The notes beneath the pieces were generated by a model. That model was not told where the DNA came from. It made no database searches and was given only the letters and a program-made list of their open reading frames with translations. A DNA stretch of 64,000 nt from Enhygromyxa salina (GTDB lineage Bacteria; Myxococcota_A; Polyangia; Nannocystales; Nannocystaceae), in contig NZ_PVNL01000115.1 of assembly GCF_002994635.1 (NCBI RefSeq), positions 1-64,000 on the forward strand, written 5' to 3'. Numbering within the stretch: position 1 is the first letter of the stretch; each line of letters starts with the position of its first letter. Shown here piece by piece: positions 30,742 to 39,461 of this stretch. The translations under genes were made by a program, and so were the position numbers.

Positions 30742-32568
30742 ATGCAGGGCAGGATCAGGATCACCGGCCCCGACGGCCGCAGCTGGCACGTCCCGTTCAC
30801 GGGCGCGCAGCTGTCGATCGGGCGCACGGCCGACAACGATCTGGTGCTCGAGCAAGGCGGTGTGTCCTCGCGCCACTGCGTGATCGGCCGCGACCCCACC
30901 GGGGTGTTCGTGATCCAGGATCAGGGCTCCACCAACGGGACCTGGCTCGCCGAGCAGCGGGTCCAGGGCACGGTGGCGCTGCAGCCCGGCATGAAGGTCA
31001 CGGTCGGCAGCTACATTCTCGAGCTCGAGGCTGGCGCGGTCGGTGGGGCTGCGCTCGGGGCCGCGAGGCCAGCGACTGGTGCGGGGCCGATCGTCACGGC
31101 GCCGATCGGCGTTCGCGCTCGCGGTCCGTTGATCCGTGGGTCCGCCGATGAGCGAGCCGAGCGTCGGTTCCTCGATCGCGTGACCCGCTACGCCGCGGAG
31201 TGGGACAAGAGCGGCCGCCGCAGCCGTCTGCTGCTGCGCGGCCGCAACCTTCGCCAGGCGATCGAGTTCATGGACCGGGGCGCCGACCTCGACGAGTCGT
31301 TCGGCGAGCTCGAAGAGAGCTTCATCCGCGCGTCGATCGAAGGCCGCGATCGCAACAAGGTGGTTCGCATCGCCGGCGTCGCTGGAGGAGCGCTGCTGCT
31401 GATCGGGGCCGTCACCTCGATCGCCACCCACGACTGGAGCAGCGACGAGGTCGCCGTCGACACCGACGAGTCCAAGACCCCGGACGAGCCCGACGACGAC
31501 GGCGGCTCAATCGAGATCATGAAGCCGCTCGAGCCCGATGGCGACGGCGCGGCCCGGGTCGAGAAGACCACGATCGAGCACGTCGTGATCCCGGCCGAGA
31601 CCCTCGAAGAGATCGCGCTGCGCTACTCCGTCTCGCTCAACGCGGTCATGCGCTGGAACGGCATCGACGAGAGCACCCCGCTCGAGCCCGGCCGCATCCT
31701 CGAGATCCAGACCGACAAGGTCCCGCTGCCGCAGCAGCAGCTGACCTACCGGACTGACAAGCGCGAGTCGTGGTCGAGCCTGGCCAAGCGCTTCGACGTG
31801 CCCGTGTCCAAGCTGCAGGCCTACAACCCCGACGTCGGCGACTCGATCAAAGTCGGCGCCGAGCTGACCGTGTGGGTCGATCCCAAGCCGCTGCGGCGCA
31901 AGGACGTGCAGATCCCCGAGTTCGTCGTCCGCCCCGACGCGATCTCGGTCGGCGCCCCGCAGAGCGGCAAGATCCTCAACGCGATCAACTTCCCCGAGAA
32001 CGACAGCCTCTACAAGCGACGCAACCCGCAGATCATGTGGTGCGGCAGCCACATGGCCCAGCACCTGCAGCACGCGATCGCCTCGTTCCGCTTCACCTAC
32101 GAATTCGAGGGTGAGATCGTCGTCGCGGACATGAGCAAGCAGCACGGTGGCTTGTTCAACCCCCACAAGTCGCACCAGGCCGGCCGCGACGTCGACATCT
32201 GGCTGCCGAGCCTCAAGGGCGTCTACCAGCCCAGCCACATCCGCGAGGGCCACGAGCGCCGCCCGACCTCCGAAGAGGCCGACTGGTTCGCGCTCTACGG
32301 GTTCTTGAAGGCGCTGTACGAGACCCGCGAGGTCGAGGCCGTGTTCCTGGCCTACGAGCTGCACGACCGGGTCTACAAGGCCGCCAAGCTGATGGGCGCC
32401 AGCGACGAAGAGCTCGACGCGATGATCGCCTACCCCCGCGGCGCCCATCACCGCAAGAGCCTGCTGCAGCACTCGGCGGGCCACACCCACCACGTCCACG
32501 TGCGGTTCAAGTGCGGGCCCAACGACGAGTGTTCCAAGGGTGGGGCCGACTTCGATCCTGGCGACTGA
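30742..32568 (+). CDS. FHA - membrane helix - LysM - M74 murein endopeptidase (MepA-like) fusion
   Basis: The 608-residue product joins signalling and wall cleavage. Residues 1-96 are a canonical FHA domain (SIGRTADNDLVL, GVSSRHCVI, QGSTNGTWL). Residues about 207-228 form one membrane helix (IAGVAGGALLLIGAVTSI). Residues about 279-380 contain two LysM-like repeats (VVIPAETLEEIALRYSVSLN and a second around 335-380) for peptidoglycan binding. Residues about 410-595 match the M74 penicillin-insensitive murein endopeptidase family, with zinc motifs SHQAGRDVDIW (477-487) and GHTHHVHVRF (580-589). MepA is normally a secreted periplasmic enzyme without FHA or membrane anchor. It sits 21 bases behind the kinase, so phosphorylation-dependent control from the cytoplasm is plausible. 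Confidence 0.9.
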   Translation: MQGRIRITGPDGRSWHVPFTGAQLSIGRTADNDLVLEQGGVSSRHCVIGRDPTGVFVIQDQGSTNGTWLAEQRVQGTVALQPGMKVTVGSYILELEAGAVGGAALGAARPATGAGPIVTAPIGVRARGPLIRGSADERAERRFLDRVTRYAAEWDKSGRRSRLLLRGRNLRQAIEFMDRGADLDESFGELEESFIRASIEGRDRNKVVRIAGVAGGALLLIGAVTSIATHDWSSDEVAVDTDESKTPDEPDDDGGSIEIMKPLEPDGDGAARVEKTTIEHVVIPAETLEEIALRYSVSLNAVMRWNGIDESTPLEPGRILEIQTDKVPLPQQQLTYRTDKRESWSSLAKRFDVPVSKLQAYNPDVGDSIKVGAELTVWVDPKPLRRKDVQIPEFVVRPDAISVGAPQSGKILNAINFPENDSLYKRRNPQIMWCGSHMAQHLQHAIASFRFTYEFEGEIVVADMSKQHGGLFNPHKSHQAGRDVDIWLPSLKGVYQPSHIREGHERRPTSEEADWFALYGFLKALYETREVEAVFLAYELHDRVYKAAKLMGASDEELDAMIAYPRGAHHRKSLLQHSAGHTHHVHVRFKCGPNDECSKGGADFDPGD

Positions 32569-32574
32569 GCCCGG

Positions 32575-34494
32575 TCATTCAGTCTCGAGGTGCTCGAGCA
32601 GCCACAGCTCACGGACCCGCGCGAGCTCGAGGTCCCCGGCCTGCTTCGGCGCGGTGCAGCCCACCCGCGGGTGGGGATTCGCGGCGGTCGTCAGCGATCG
32701 GGTCTCGAGCCGCTGGCCCCGAAACAAGCTCACGCTCGCCGTCGCGCCCACGCCGAGATCCATCAGCCGCTCGTTGGCCTCGCGCACGTCGCTGACGCGG
32801 GAGCCGTCGATCGCAATGATCTCGTCGCCGTGCATCAGCCCGGCGCTGGCGGCCGGTGACCCCGGCGCGATCGCTGACACGCTGCGCGACCCGCTGACCC
32901 CCGACCACACCGCGTCGCGCCCGTCGGCGTCGCCCAGCTCGACCACAAACCCAGCTTGCTCGAGCAGCGCCGGCAAGGGCAGCTCTTCGGTCCCGTACAC
33001 GTAGCGATCAAAGAACCACCGCATGTCCTCGCCAGCCTCGGCCGAGGCCGCGGCCACGATGTCATTGATGTCGATCGCCGCCGACCCCGACACGGGATCA
33101 CGCTGCGCCCACAGCCGACGAAACAGCCCGTCGAGCGAGCCGCTCGTGTGGTTCGCCCGCCCGCGCAGGCGCAGGCTCAGATCCAGGCACACCCCGATCA
33201 GGTTGCCCTTCTCGTAGTAGCTGATCGTCGTCTCACTGTGGTTGGCCTCGGGCTTGTACGCCTTGATCCAGGCCTCGCGCGAGAGCGACGCGATCGGGGT
33301 GTGGTTGCGGCCAGGCTTGCGCAGGTAGCCGGTCCACGTCCTCGCGATCTGCTCGAGGTACTCGGTGGGCGTGACCAGCCCGGCCCGCAGCAGCGCCCGG
33401 GTCTCCATGGTCTCGGTGAAGCCCTCGTGAAACCACAGCAGCTCCGAGTAGGTCTCGTGCGCGTAGTCGAAGGGGCCCAGCACCTCGTCGTGGATGCGCT
33501 TGACGTTCCACAGGTGAAAGAACTCGTGGGCGACCAGGCGCTGGACCTGGGCGTAGCCGTCCGCCCGCGAGAACACCCACGGGTCGACGATCATCGCCGT
33601 CGAGTCGCGGTGCTCGAGCCCGCCGCCGCCGGCCGGATCCGCGACCATCAAGAAGCTGTAGCGATCGAAGGGCAGCCCGTTGAGCGTGCGCGCGAACGAA
33701 CGAACGACCTGCTCGGTGTCGGTCGCGAGCCGCCCGATGTCCGCGTTGGTCCCCGCCGGAGCCACGAGCACGAACTCGAGCGGCTTGCCGGCGACGACGA
33801 ACTCGCGGACCTGGGCCGCGCCGAGCAGCAGCGGGCTGTCGGCCAGCTGGTCGTAGCTGGCCGCCGTGTACACCAGCTGCGACGTCGACGAGCGCGCGAG
33901 GGCCGTGTGCACCGGCCAGTCCGGCGGCGGCTCGAGCTCCAGCGTGGCCGCGCGGTTGGTCTCGCCGACCACGTACATGAACACGCTGGTGCCGTTGAGC
34001 AGCGCGAAGCGATCATCCACATACGAGGTCCGAACGCTGAGCTCGTCGGCGAACACCTCGTAGTCCAGCGCGAAGCCCTGGCCCGCGTTGGAGACCGACC
34101 AGGTCTGCTTGTCGTTCCGCGTGACCGGCAGCGCCGCGCCGTCGAGCGACCTGGCCTCGACGTCGTACACGTGCTTGCCGAAGTCCCGGATCAAGTACGA
34201 GCCCGGGGCCCACGCTGGCATCGCCACCTGCGTGGTCTTGCCGCGGGCGTCGCTGACCTCGAGGTGGACGTGGACGTAGCGAGTCGTCGGCGCGGGGATC
34301 GACAGGTGATAGCGAACCGCGCCGGGCCGCGCCCTCGACTGGCGCTTGCCCGCCTGCGCGAGCGTGGGCAGCGTGATCCCCACGAGCAGGGCGGTGACCA
34401 GTCCGATGATCGAGCCGATGATCAGGCTGGGCCTCAGGCTTGGTTGCAGGCCTGTGACACGCAGACGGGGGCGGGGGGCTCGGCGCTCCAGCAT
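32575..34494 (-). CDS. M61 family metallopeptidase with PDZ domain
   Basis: The 639-residue product has a basic N-terminus and a membrane/signal segment (about 24-46). Next is an N-terminal beta domain (MPAWAPGSYLIRDFGKHVYD, a strong M61 landmark), then the catalytic part with VAHEFFHLWNVKRI (zinc motif HEFFH, 323-327) and ELLWFHEGFTETM supplying the third ligand. A PDZ domain lies near residues 530-600 (SAGLMHGDEIIAIDG). M61 enzymes are glycyl-type aminopeptidases, usually periplasmic. The gene converges with the FHA-M74 gene, six bases between stops, and is divergent from pyruvate kinase. Confidence 0.92.
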   Translation of the reverse strand: MLERRAPRPRLRVTGLQPSLRPSLIIGSIIGLVTALLVGITLPTLAQAGKRQSRARPGAVRYHLSIPAPTTRYVHVHLEVSDARGKTTQVAMPAWAPGSYLIRDFGKHVYDVEARSLDGAALPVTRNDKQTWSVSNAGQGFALDYEVFADELSVRTSYVDDRFALLNGTSVFMYVVGETNRAATLELEPPPDWPVHTALARSSTSQLVYTAASYDQLADSPLLLGAAQVREFVVAGKPLEFVLVAPAGTNADIGRLATDTEQVVRSFARTLNGLPFDRYSFLMVADPAGGGGLEHRDSTAMIVDPWVFSRADGYAQVQRLVAHEFFHLWNVKRIHDEVLGPFDYAHETYSELLWFHEGFTETMETRALLRAGLVTPTEYLEQIARTWTGYLRKPGRNHTPIASLSREAWIKAYKPEANHSETTISYYEKGNLIGVCLDLSLRLRGRANHTSGSLDGLFRRLWAQRDPVSGSAAIDINDIVAAASAEAGEDMRWFFDRYVYGTEELPLPALLEQAGFVVELGDADGRDAVWSGVSGSRSVSAIAPGSPAASAGLMHGDEIIAIDGSRVSDVREANERLMDLGVGATASVSLFRGQRLETRSLTTAANPHPRVGCTAPKQAGDLELARVRELWLLEHLETE

Positions 34495-34554
34495 CTACCG
34501 CAGTGTAAACGGGCCCACTCGGCGCGCCTCCCCGCTTGTGTCAGTATCGCGGCG

Positions 34555-36003
34555 ATGGAGCAGCGACGCGCCAAAATCCTCGCGACCCTCGGGCCGGCCA
34601 GCAACACCGACGAGATGATCGGCGCGTTGCTCGACGCGGGCGTGGACGCCGTGCGTCTCAACATGTCGCACGGCAGCCACGAGGACCACACGCTGGTCTA
34701 CACGCGCGTGCGCGAGCAGGCCAGCATCCGTCGCAAGCCCGTCGCCGTGCTCGGGGATCTGCAGGGTCCCAAGATCCGCGTGGGCAAGATCCCCAAGCCC
34801 GGCATGGAGCTGGTGACCGGCGGCGAGCTCGTGTTCATCGCCGATCTCGACGCCCCGATCGAGCAGGGCCGGGTCACGATCGACTACGCCAGCTTGCCCG
34901 CCGAGGCCAAGGTCGGCGAGCGCGTGCTGATGGACGACGGCGCGCTCGAAGCTCGGATCACCAAGATCGAAGGCAACGAGGTCCACACCATCGTCGTCAA
35001 CGGCGGCCTGCTCGGCCCGCGCAAGGGCGTCAACCTGCCCGACTCCGACCTGAAGCTGCCCTCGCTGACCGAGAAGGACAAGGTCGATCTGCGGTTCGCG
35101 CTCGAGCTCGGGGTCGACATGATCGCGCTGTCGTTCGTGCGCGGCCCCGAAGACCTCGAGCTGTGCCGGGCCTTGATGCACGAGTACGGCCGCGAGGTCC
35201 CCCTGGTAGCGAAGATCGAGAAGCCCGAGGCCGTGCAGCCCCACGTGCTGCCCAAGATCATCGAGGTCGCCAACGGCATCATGATCGCCCGCGGCGATCT
35301 GGGCGTCGAGATGGGCCCCGAAGAGGTCCCGCTGATCCAAAAGCAGCTGATCAAGCTCAGCAACGAGCACGGCAAGCTGGTCATCACCGCCACGCAGATG
35401 CTGGACTCGATGATCCGCAACCCCCGCCCGACCCGCGCCGAGGCATCCGATGTCGCCAACGCGATCCTCGATGGCAGCGACGCCGTGATGCTCTCGGGCG
35501 AGACCGCGGCCGGCAAGTACCCGGTCGAGTCCGTCAAGACCATGGACCGGATCGTCCGGCGCATCGAGCAGACCGAGCGCTACTGGCTGGACCCGCCCAA
35601 GGACATGCAGCTCGGGCACACCACCAACGCCGTCGCCCGGGCCGCCGTGATCAGCTCGCGCAGCCTGCCCGACTGCAAGGGCATCATCTGCTACACCGGG
35701 ACCGGCGGCATCGCGCGCCTGGTCAGCGACTACCGCCCCAAGGTCCCGGTCTACGCGTTCACGCCCGAGCCGGCGACCTTTCAGGCCCTCGCGCTGTACT
35801 GGGGCGTGATCCCGATCCGGTTCCAGACGTCCTCGCCCAACGGCGAGACGATCTTCATCGACCTCGACCACGCCGCGATCGACCGGGGCCTGTTCGAGCG
35901 CGGGGATCGCGTCGTGATCGCCCTCGGATGGCCTCTGAAGGCACGTACGCCGGTGAACATGCTCAAATTGCACAAGATCGGCGAGAGCTTGCGCGGGGCT
36001 TGA
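34555..36003 (+). CDS. pyk: pyruvate kinase
   Basis: It catalyses phosphoenolpyruvate plus ADP to pyruvate plus ATP, the last step of glycolysis. The 482-residue product starts MEQRRAKILATLGPAS with the substrate-binding region VDAVRLNMSHGS following. It contains PLVAKIEKPEAV (active-site Lys), IMIARGDLGVE and the signature ITATQMLDSMIRNPRPTRAE. The C-terminal allosteric domain is complete. ATG 34555 matches the family start; the open frame upstream to 32956 is antisense to the M61 gene. The tRNA-Leu gene follows after 35 bases. Confidence 0.97.
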   Translation: MEQRRAKILATLGPASNTDEMIGALLDAGVDAVRLNMSHGSHEDHTLVYTRVREQASIRRKPVAVLGDLQGPKIRVGKIPKPGMELVTGGELVFIADLDAPIEQGRVTIDYASLPAEAKVGERVLMDDGALEARITKIEGNEVHTIVVNGGLLGPRKGVNLPDSDLKLPSLTEKDKVDLRFALELGVDMIALSFVRGPEDLELCRALMHEYGREVPLVAKIEKPEAVQPHVLPKIIEVANGIMIARGDLGVEMGPEEVPLIQKQLIKLSNEHGKLVITATQMLDSMIRNPRPTRAEASDVANAILDGSDAVMLSGETAAGKYPVESVKTMDRIVRRIEQTERYWLDPPKDMQLGHTTNAVARAAVISSRSLPDCKGIICYTGTGGIARLVSDYRPKVPVYAFTPEPATFQALALYWGVIPIRFQTSSPNGETIFIDLDHAAIDRGLFERGDRVVIALGWPLKARTPVNMLKLHKIGESLRGA

Positions 36004-36038
36004 GGCAGTGATATCAACCGCGTCCCGCTGAGGCTTCT

Positions 36039-36120
36039 GCGAAGGTGGCGGAATTGGTAGACGCGCTAGACTAAGGATCTAGTGTCTCACGACGTGGGGG
36101 TTCAAGTCCCCCCCTTCGCA
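36039..36120 (+). tRNA. tRNA-Leu, anticodon AAG
   Basis: An 82-base class II tRNA. The acceptor arms GCGAAGG and CCTTCGC pair fully, with A as discriminator and no encoded CCA. The D arm is GCG/CGC with GG in the loop. The anticodon stem CTAGA/TCTAG holds the loop CTAAGGA, giving anticodon AAG. A 13-base variable arm can form a short stem (GTC/GAC), and the T arm is GGGGG-TTCAAGT-CCCCC. The long variable arm and sequence fit tRNA-Leu. A34 is unusual for a bacterial leucine tRNA. Confidence 0.93.
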
Positions 36121-36126
36121 CTCAGG

Positions 36127-36148
36127 ACCCGGCCCGCAACGGCCGGGT
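36127..36148 (+). terminator. hairpin terminator after tRNA-Leu
   Basis: ACCCGGCC and GGCCGGGT form a perfect 8-base stem with a six-base loop, six bases after the tRNA. A modest T-rich stretch (TCGTCATTTT) follows. It probably ends the pyk-tRNA transcript. Confidence 0.75.
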
Positions 36149-36569
36149 TCGTCATTTTAACTAGCGAGGTTCACGCTCGAGGCCCGCTCGCGCGGCGGAT
36201 GCGTTCGTGCTGGGTGGCCGATCGCGCGGGGCGCGAGTTGATCGGCCGAGTGACCCCGACCGGCCGCGGGCCGAGGTCTCGAGAGTATATACAAATGTGG
36301 GAGAGCGCTCATATTCGCAACAGACCGCGGGTAGTGCGGACACTCGGTGCCGTGCGGTTGTGCGTATTCGCCCCATCCGCTATCGCCGATCTATCGATGT
36401 GGTCGGGGGCGAGTTCACAAAAGTGCCACAAAACAGCGTCCAGGGCTCGCGCAATTGTGACAAGCGCCGTCACCCTGCTTGCACGATAGCGCAGCGGGTG
36501 CTCGATGTAGCGTAGTGTATGCATAAGTTAGCCGTTGTCTTTTAATAGCCATTTTCCTAGAGTGCTCAC
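36149..36569. promoter_or_regulatory. upstream region of the first Cys-repeat lipoprotein
   Basis: About 420 bases with no supported gene. The right-hand part (from about 36411) is repeated upstream of the second lipoprotein copy. Blocks kept in both are GAGTTCACAAAA, TTGCACGAT and CGATGTAGCGT, the last near an AT-richer stretch about 50-60 bases before the start. Conservation of these blocks marks them as likely promoter elements. Confidence 0.45.
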
Positions 36570-37679
36570 ATGAAAACCGCACCGTTCCGCAACCTCCGAA
36601 TTGGGGCATTGACCCGCCCATTCTTCGCGACTCACCTCACGGTTGGCCTCACGGTTGGTCTCGTCGTCGCCCTGACGACCAGCTGCATGGTCGACGACGC
36701 CGATCCGACGACTTTCGAGCCCCTGGCCGAAGAATATGAGGAGATCGACCAGATCCAGCAGCCCGAGGCGCCGCTTCCCGAGAACCACGAAGGTGAGAGC
36801 TGCACCTACGACGCGCACTGTCCGGTCGGATCGCCCGCGTGCGTCGACAGCCAGTGCTGGGACGGCAGCGACGGCGATCCCTGCGACTACCAGTCCGACT
36901 GCGCGTATTCCGGCAATCGCTGCTTTGCCGGCACCTGCTGGGATGGAGGCGTGGGTGATCCATGTACCTACGATTCGCACTGCGACGGCTCCGCGCCGTT
37001 CTGTGCGGACGGTGCGTGCTCGGCCGGCGAGGCAGGGGACAGCTGCCTGTACAACAACGACTGCTCGATGGGCGCGCCGATCTGCGTGAGCGGCGAGTGC
37101 TCGGAGGGCGGGGTTGGGGATTCCTGCAGCTCTGACGTCCACTGTGGCGAGTCCGCGCCCTACTGCTCGCTCGGCTCGTGCTCGGCCGGCGAGGTCGGGG
37201 ACGCGTGCCAGTTCGACCCTGACTGCTCGCCAGAAGCAGCCTACTGCGCGTTCGGTGAGTGCTCGGCCGGTGCGGCCGGCGACGCGTGTGACGTCGTGAA
37301 CGACTGCGGGCCAGCGGCCCCGCTGTGCGTGGTTGGCGACATCTGCTCGGCTGGTGACGTCGGCGACGTCTGTGGGTACGACGGCGACTGCTCGATGAGC
37401 GCGCCGCTGTGCTCGCTGGGTGAGTGCTCGCTCGGCGCAGAGGGTGACGCGTGCGCGTACGACACGGACTGCTCGATGAGCGCCCCGCTGTGCTCGTTGG
37501 GCGTGTGCTCCGACGGTCAGCTCAACGACGCGTGCGACTACGACTCGGACTGCTCGGTCGACGCTCCGTACTGCTCGGATCTCACCGACACCTGCCAGAC
37601 TGGTGAGGCCGGCTCGCCCTGCTCGCTCAACGCGGACTGCATCAACGGTTGCCACTTCGGCCTGCAGCAGTGCGTCTGA
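36570..37679 (+). CDS. lipoprotein with eleven four-Cys repeats, copy A
   Basis: The 369-residue product has a signal (HLTVGLTVGLVVALTTSC) with a probable lipidated Cys at 39. An acidic linker follows. Then come eleven repeats of about 27 residues with the spacing C-x5-C-x6-C-x4-C, each starting Gly-Asp-x-Cys and containing Asp-Cys and Ala-Pro-x-Cys. The last repeat is shortened and ends QQCV. The regular four-Cys units should each form two disulfides, giving a stiff rod on the cell surface. No family name is assigned with confidence; small disulfide repeats of this kind are common in secreted myxobacterial proteins. A near copy is encoded at 38291. Confidence 0.88.
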   Translation: MKTAPFRNLRIGALTRPFFATHLTVGLTVGLVVALTTSCMVDDADPTTFEPLAEEYEEIDQIQQPEAPLPENHEGESCTYDAHCPVGSPACVDSQCWDGSDGDPCDYQSDCAYSGNRCFAGTCWDGGVGDPCTYDSHCDGSAPFCADGACSAGEAGDSCLYNNDCSMGAPICVSGECSEGGVGDSCSSDVHCGESAPYCSLGSCSAGEVGDACQFDPDCSPEAAYCAFGECSAGAAGDACDVVNDCGPAAPLCVVGDICSAGDVGDVCGYDGDCSMSAPLCSLGECSLGAEGDACAYDTDCSMSAPLCSLGVCSDGQLNDACDYDSDCSVDAPYCSDLTDTCQTGEAGSPCSLNADCINGCHFGLQQCV

Positions 37680-37711
37680 GTTCGACTGAGCACTCGATCA
37701 CATGAGCGTGA

Positions 37712-37741
37712 ACCGGGCTGGCCTGCGTGAGCCAGCCCGGT
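37712..37741 (+). terminator. hairpin after lipoprotein copy A
   Basis: ACCGGGCTGGC and GCCAGCCCGGT form a perfect 11-base stem with an eight-base loop, 33 bases after the stop. No T run follows, so termination may be of the T-poor type common in high-GC genomes. The same hairpin, with loop changes, closes copy B. Confidence 0.7.
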
Positions 37742-37759
37742 CACCGACAACTCGAGATC

Positions 37760-38104
37760 TCAGAGCACGCTGGCGTCGGTCCCCACCGCGAGCGTCTTGG
37801 GCCGCACGACCCCGTCGGCCGAGACCACCGCGCCCCCAACCTCACCGCCGGTCGTGATCGTTGCACCATCGCCATGCGTCACCTTCCACGCGTCGAGCCT
37901 GAACCTGCCACGCATTGGCTCCGCGCTGGTCGGAAGCTCGACCCAGGCGTCGGCGCTCGATAATTGTAGCGTTGGTGGCTTGCCGTCGGTGAGCATGAAT
38001 TGCGATTCGGCGGAATGACCTTGATCTCTGAGTTCATGCATTGCATGGCAGATGTTGGATCGGCATAATTCGAGCACATTGGAGTGCTTCCCTGAGCACT
38101 GCAT
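37760..38104 (-). CDS. small hypothetical protein or gene remnant in the duplication spacer
   Basis: A 114-codon frame from ATG 38104 fills the spacer between the two lipoprotein copies. The C-terminal 75 residues look protein-like (SSADAWVELPTSAEPMRGRF, then GGEVGGAVVSADGVV), with G/C third positions. The N-terminal part is less GC-rich and Cys/His-rich. I recognise no family. It could be a short secreted protein without its signal, or the end of an older gene cut by the duplication. Confidence 0.35.
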   Translation of the reverse strand: MQCSGKHSNVLELCRSNICHAMHELRDQGHSAESQFMLTDGKPPTLQLSSADAWVELPTSAEPMRGRFRLDAWKVTHGDGATITTGGEVGGAVVSADGVVRPKTLAVGTDASVL

Positions 38105-38290
38105 ACTGGCGAGGATATCAGTGCGGGCTCGAGTTCACAAAAAACGCCATGCAGTAGCGTCCAGGCCTCGCCAAATTGTGACGAGCGCGGTCACCGTGCT
38201 TGCACGATGGCGCAGCCGGTTCTCGATGTAGCGTGGTGTATGCATGCATTAAGAATTGTCTTTCAGTAGGCATTTCCCTAGAGTGCCGAC

Positions 38291-39400
38291 ATGAAAACCG
38301 CACCGCTCCGCAACCTCCGCATTGGGGCATTGACCCGCCCATTCTTCGCGACTCACCTCACGGTTGGCCTCACGGTTGGTCTCGTCGTCGCCCTGACGAC
38401 CAGCTGCATGGTCGACGACGCCGATCCCACGACCTTCGAGCCGCTGGCCGAAGAAGTTGAGGAGATCGATCAGATCCAGCAGCCCGAGGCGCCGCTTCCC
38501 GAGAACCACGAAGGCGAGAGCTGCACCTACGACGCGCACTGTCCGGTCGGCTCGCCCGCGTGCGTCGACAGCCAGTGCTGGGACGGCAGCGACGGCGATC
38601 CCTGCGACTACCAGTCCGACTGCGCGTACTCTGGCAATCGCTGCTTCGCCGGCACTTGCTGGGATGGTGGCGTGGGTGATCCGTGCTCATCCGACTCGCA
38701 CTGCGATGGCTCCGCGCCGTTTTGTGCGGACGGTGCGTGCTCGGCCGGCGAGGCAGGGGACAGCTGCCTGTACAACAACGACTGCTCGATGGGCGCGCCG
38801 ATCTGCGTGAGCGGCGAGTGCTCGGCCGGCGGGGTTGGGGATTCGTGTAGCTCCGACGCCCACTGTGGCGAGTCCGCGCCCTACTGCTCGCTCGGCTCGT
38901 GCTCGGCCGGCGAGGTCGGGGACGCGTGCCAGTTCGACCCTGACTGCTCGCCAGCGGCAGCCTACTGCGCGTTCGGTGAGTGCTCGGCCGGTGAGGCGGG
39001 CGACGCGTGTGACGTCGTGAACGACTGCGGGCCAGCGGCCCCGCTGTGCGTGGTGGGGGACATTTGCTCGGCTGGTGCGGTCGGCGACGTCTGTGGGTAC
39101 GACGGCGACTGCTCGATGAGCGCCCCGCTGTGCTCGTTGGAGAAGTGCTCAGTCGGCGCAGAGGGTGACGCGTGCGCGTACGACAACGACTGCTCGATGG
39201 GCGCGCCGCTGTGCTCGTTGAGCAAGTGCTCCGACGGTCAGGTTGGCGACGCGTGTGCCTACGACACGGACTGCTCGGTCGACGCTCCGTTCTGCTCGGC
39301 TTTCGACGACACCTGCCAGACTGGCGAAGCCGGCTCGCCCTGCTCGCTCAACGCGGACTGCATCAACGGTTGCCACTTCGGCCTGCAGCAGTGCGTCTGA
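38291..39400 (+). CDS. lipoprotein with eleven four-Cys repeats, copy B
   Basis: The 369-residue product is a close paralogue of the protein at 36570. The signal peptide, linker and repeats 1 to 8 differ at only scattered residues. Repeats 9 and 10 differ more: the segments SLEKCSVGAEGDACAYDNDC and SKCSDGQVGDACAYDTDC replace the copy A versions. All repeat Cys are retained. Differences concentrated in the distal repeats suggest diversification or gene conversion of the rest. It has its own upstream leader and closing hairpin, so it is probably transcribed separately. Confidence 0.88.
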   Translation: MKTAPLRNLRIGALTRPFFATHLTVGLTVGLVVALTTSCMVDDADPTTFEPLAEEVEEIDQIQQPEAPLPENHEGESCTYDAHCPVGSPACVDSQCWDGSDGDPCDYQSDCAYSGNRCFAGTCWDGGVGDPCSSDSHCDGSAPFCADGACSAGEAGDSCLYNNDCSMGAPICVSGECSAGGVGDSCSSDAHCGESAPYCSLGSCSAGEVGDACQFDPDCSPAAAYCAFGECSAGEAGDACDVVNDCGPAAPLCVVGDICSAGAVGDVCGYDGDCSMSAPLCSLEKCSVGAEGDACAYDNDCSMGAPLCSLSKCSDGQVGDACAYDTDCSVDAPFCSAFDDTCQTGEAGSPCSLNADCINGCHFGLQQCV

Positions 39401-39433
39401 GCGCGACTGAGAACTCGGTCACATGAGCGCAAT

Positions 39434-39461
39434 CCGGGCTGGCCTGCACGAGCCAGCCCGG
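39434..39461 (+). terminator. hairpin after lipoprotein copy B
   Basis: CCGGGCTGGC and GCCAGCCCGG form a perfect 10-base stem with an eight-base loop, matching the hairpin of copy A. Confidence 0.7.

Larger units (their letters stand above)
36411..37741 (+). repeat. tandem duplication unit, copy A
   Basis: The segment from the promoter region through the Cys-repeat lipoprotein gene to the closing hairpin is repeated about 1.72 kb downstream (38131-39462). Both genes are the same length (369 codons). The coding DNA is nearly identical at the 5' end and in most repeats; the upstream leader is more diverged. Confidence 0.92.

Noticed and set aside
36039-36120. Reading the tRNA anticodon as TAA
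   Set aside because: That would shift the stem and put C at position 33. The 5-base stem CTAGA/TCTAG with U33 supports AAG.
36149-36569. Possible integration site or mobile element beside the tRNA
   Set aside because: No repeat of the tRNA 3' end, integrase or transposase was found in the window. The duplicated segment starts well away from the tRNA.
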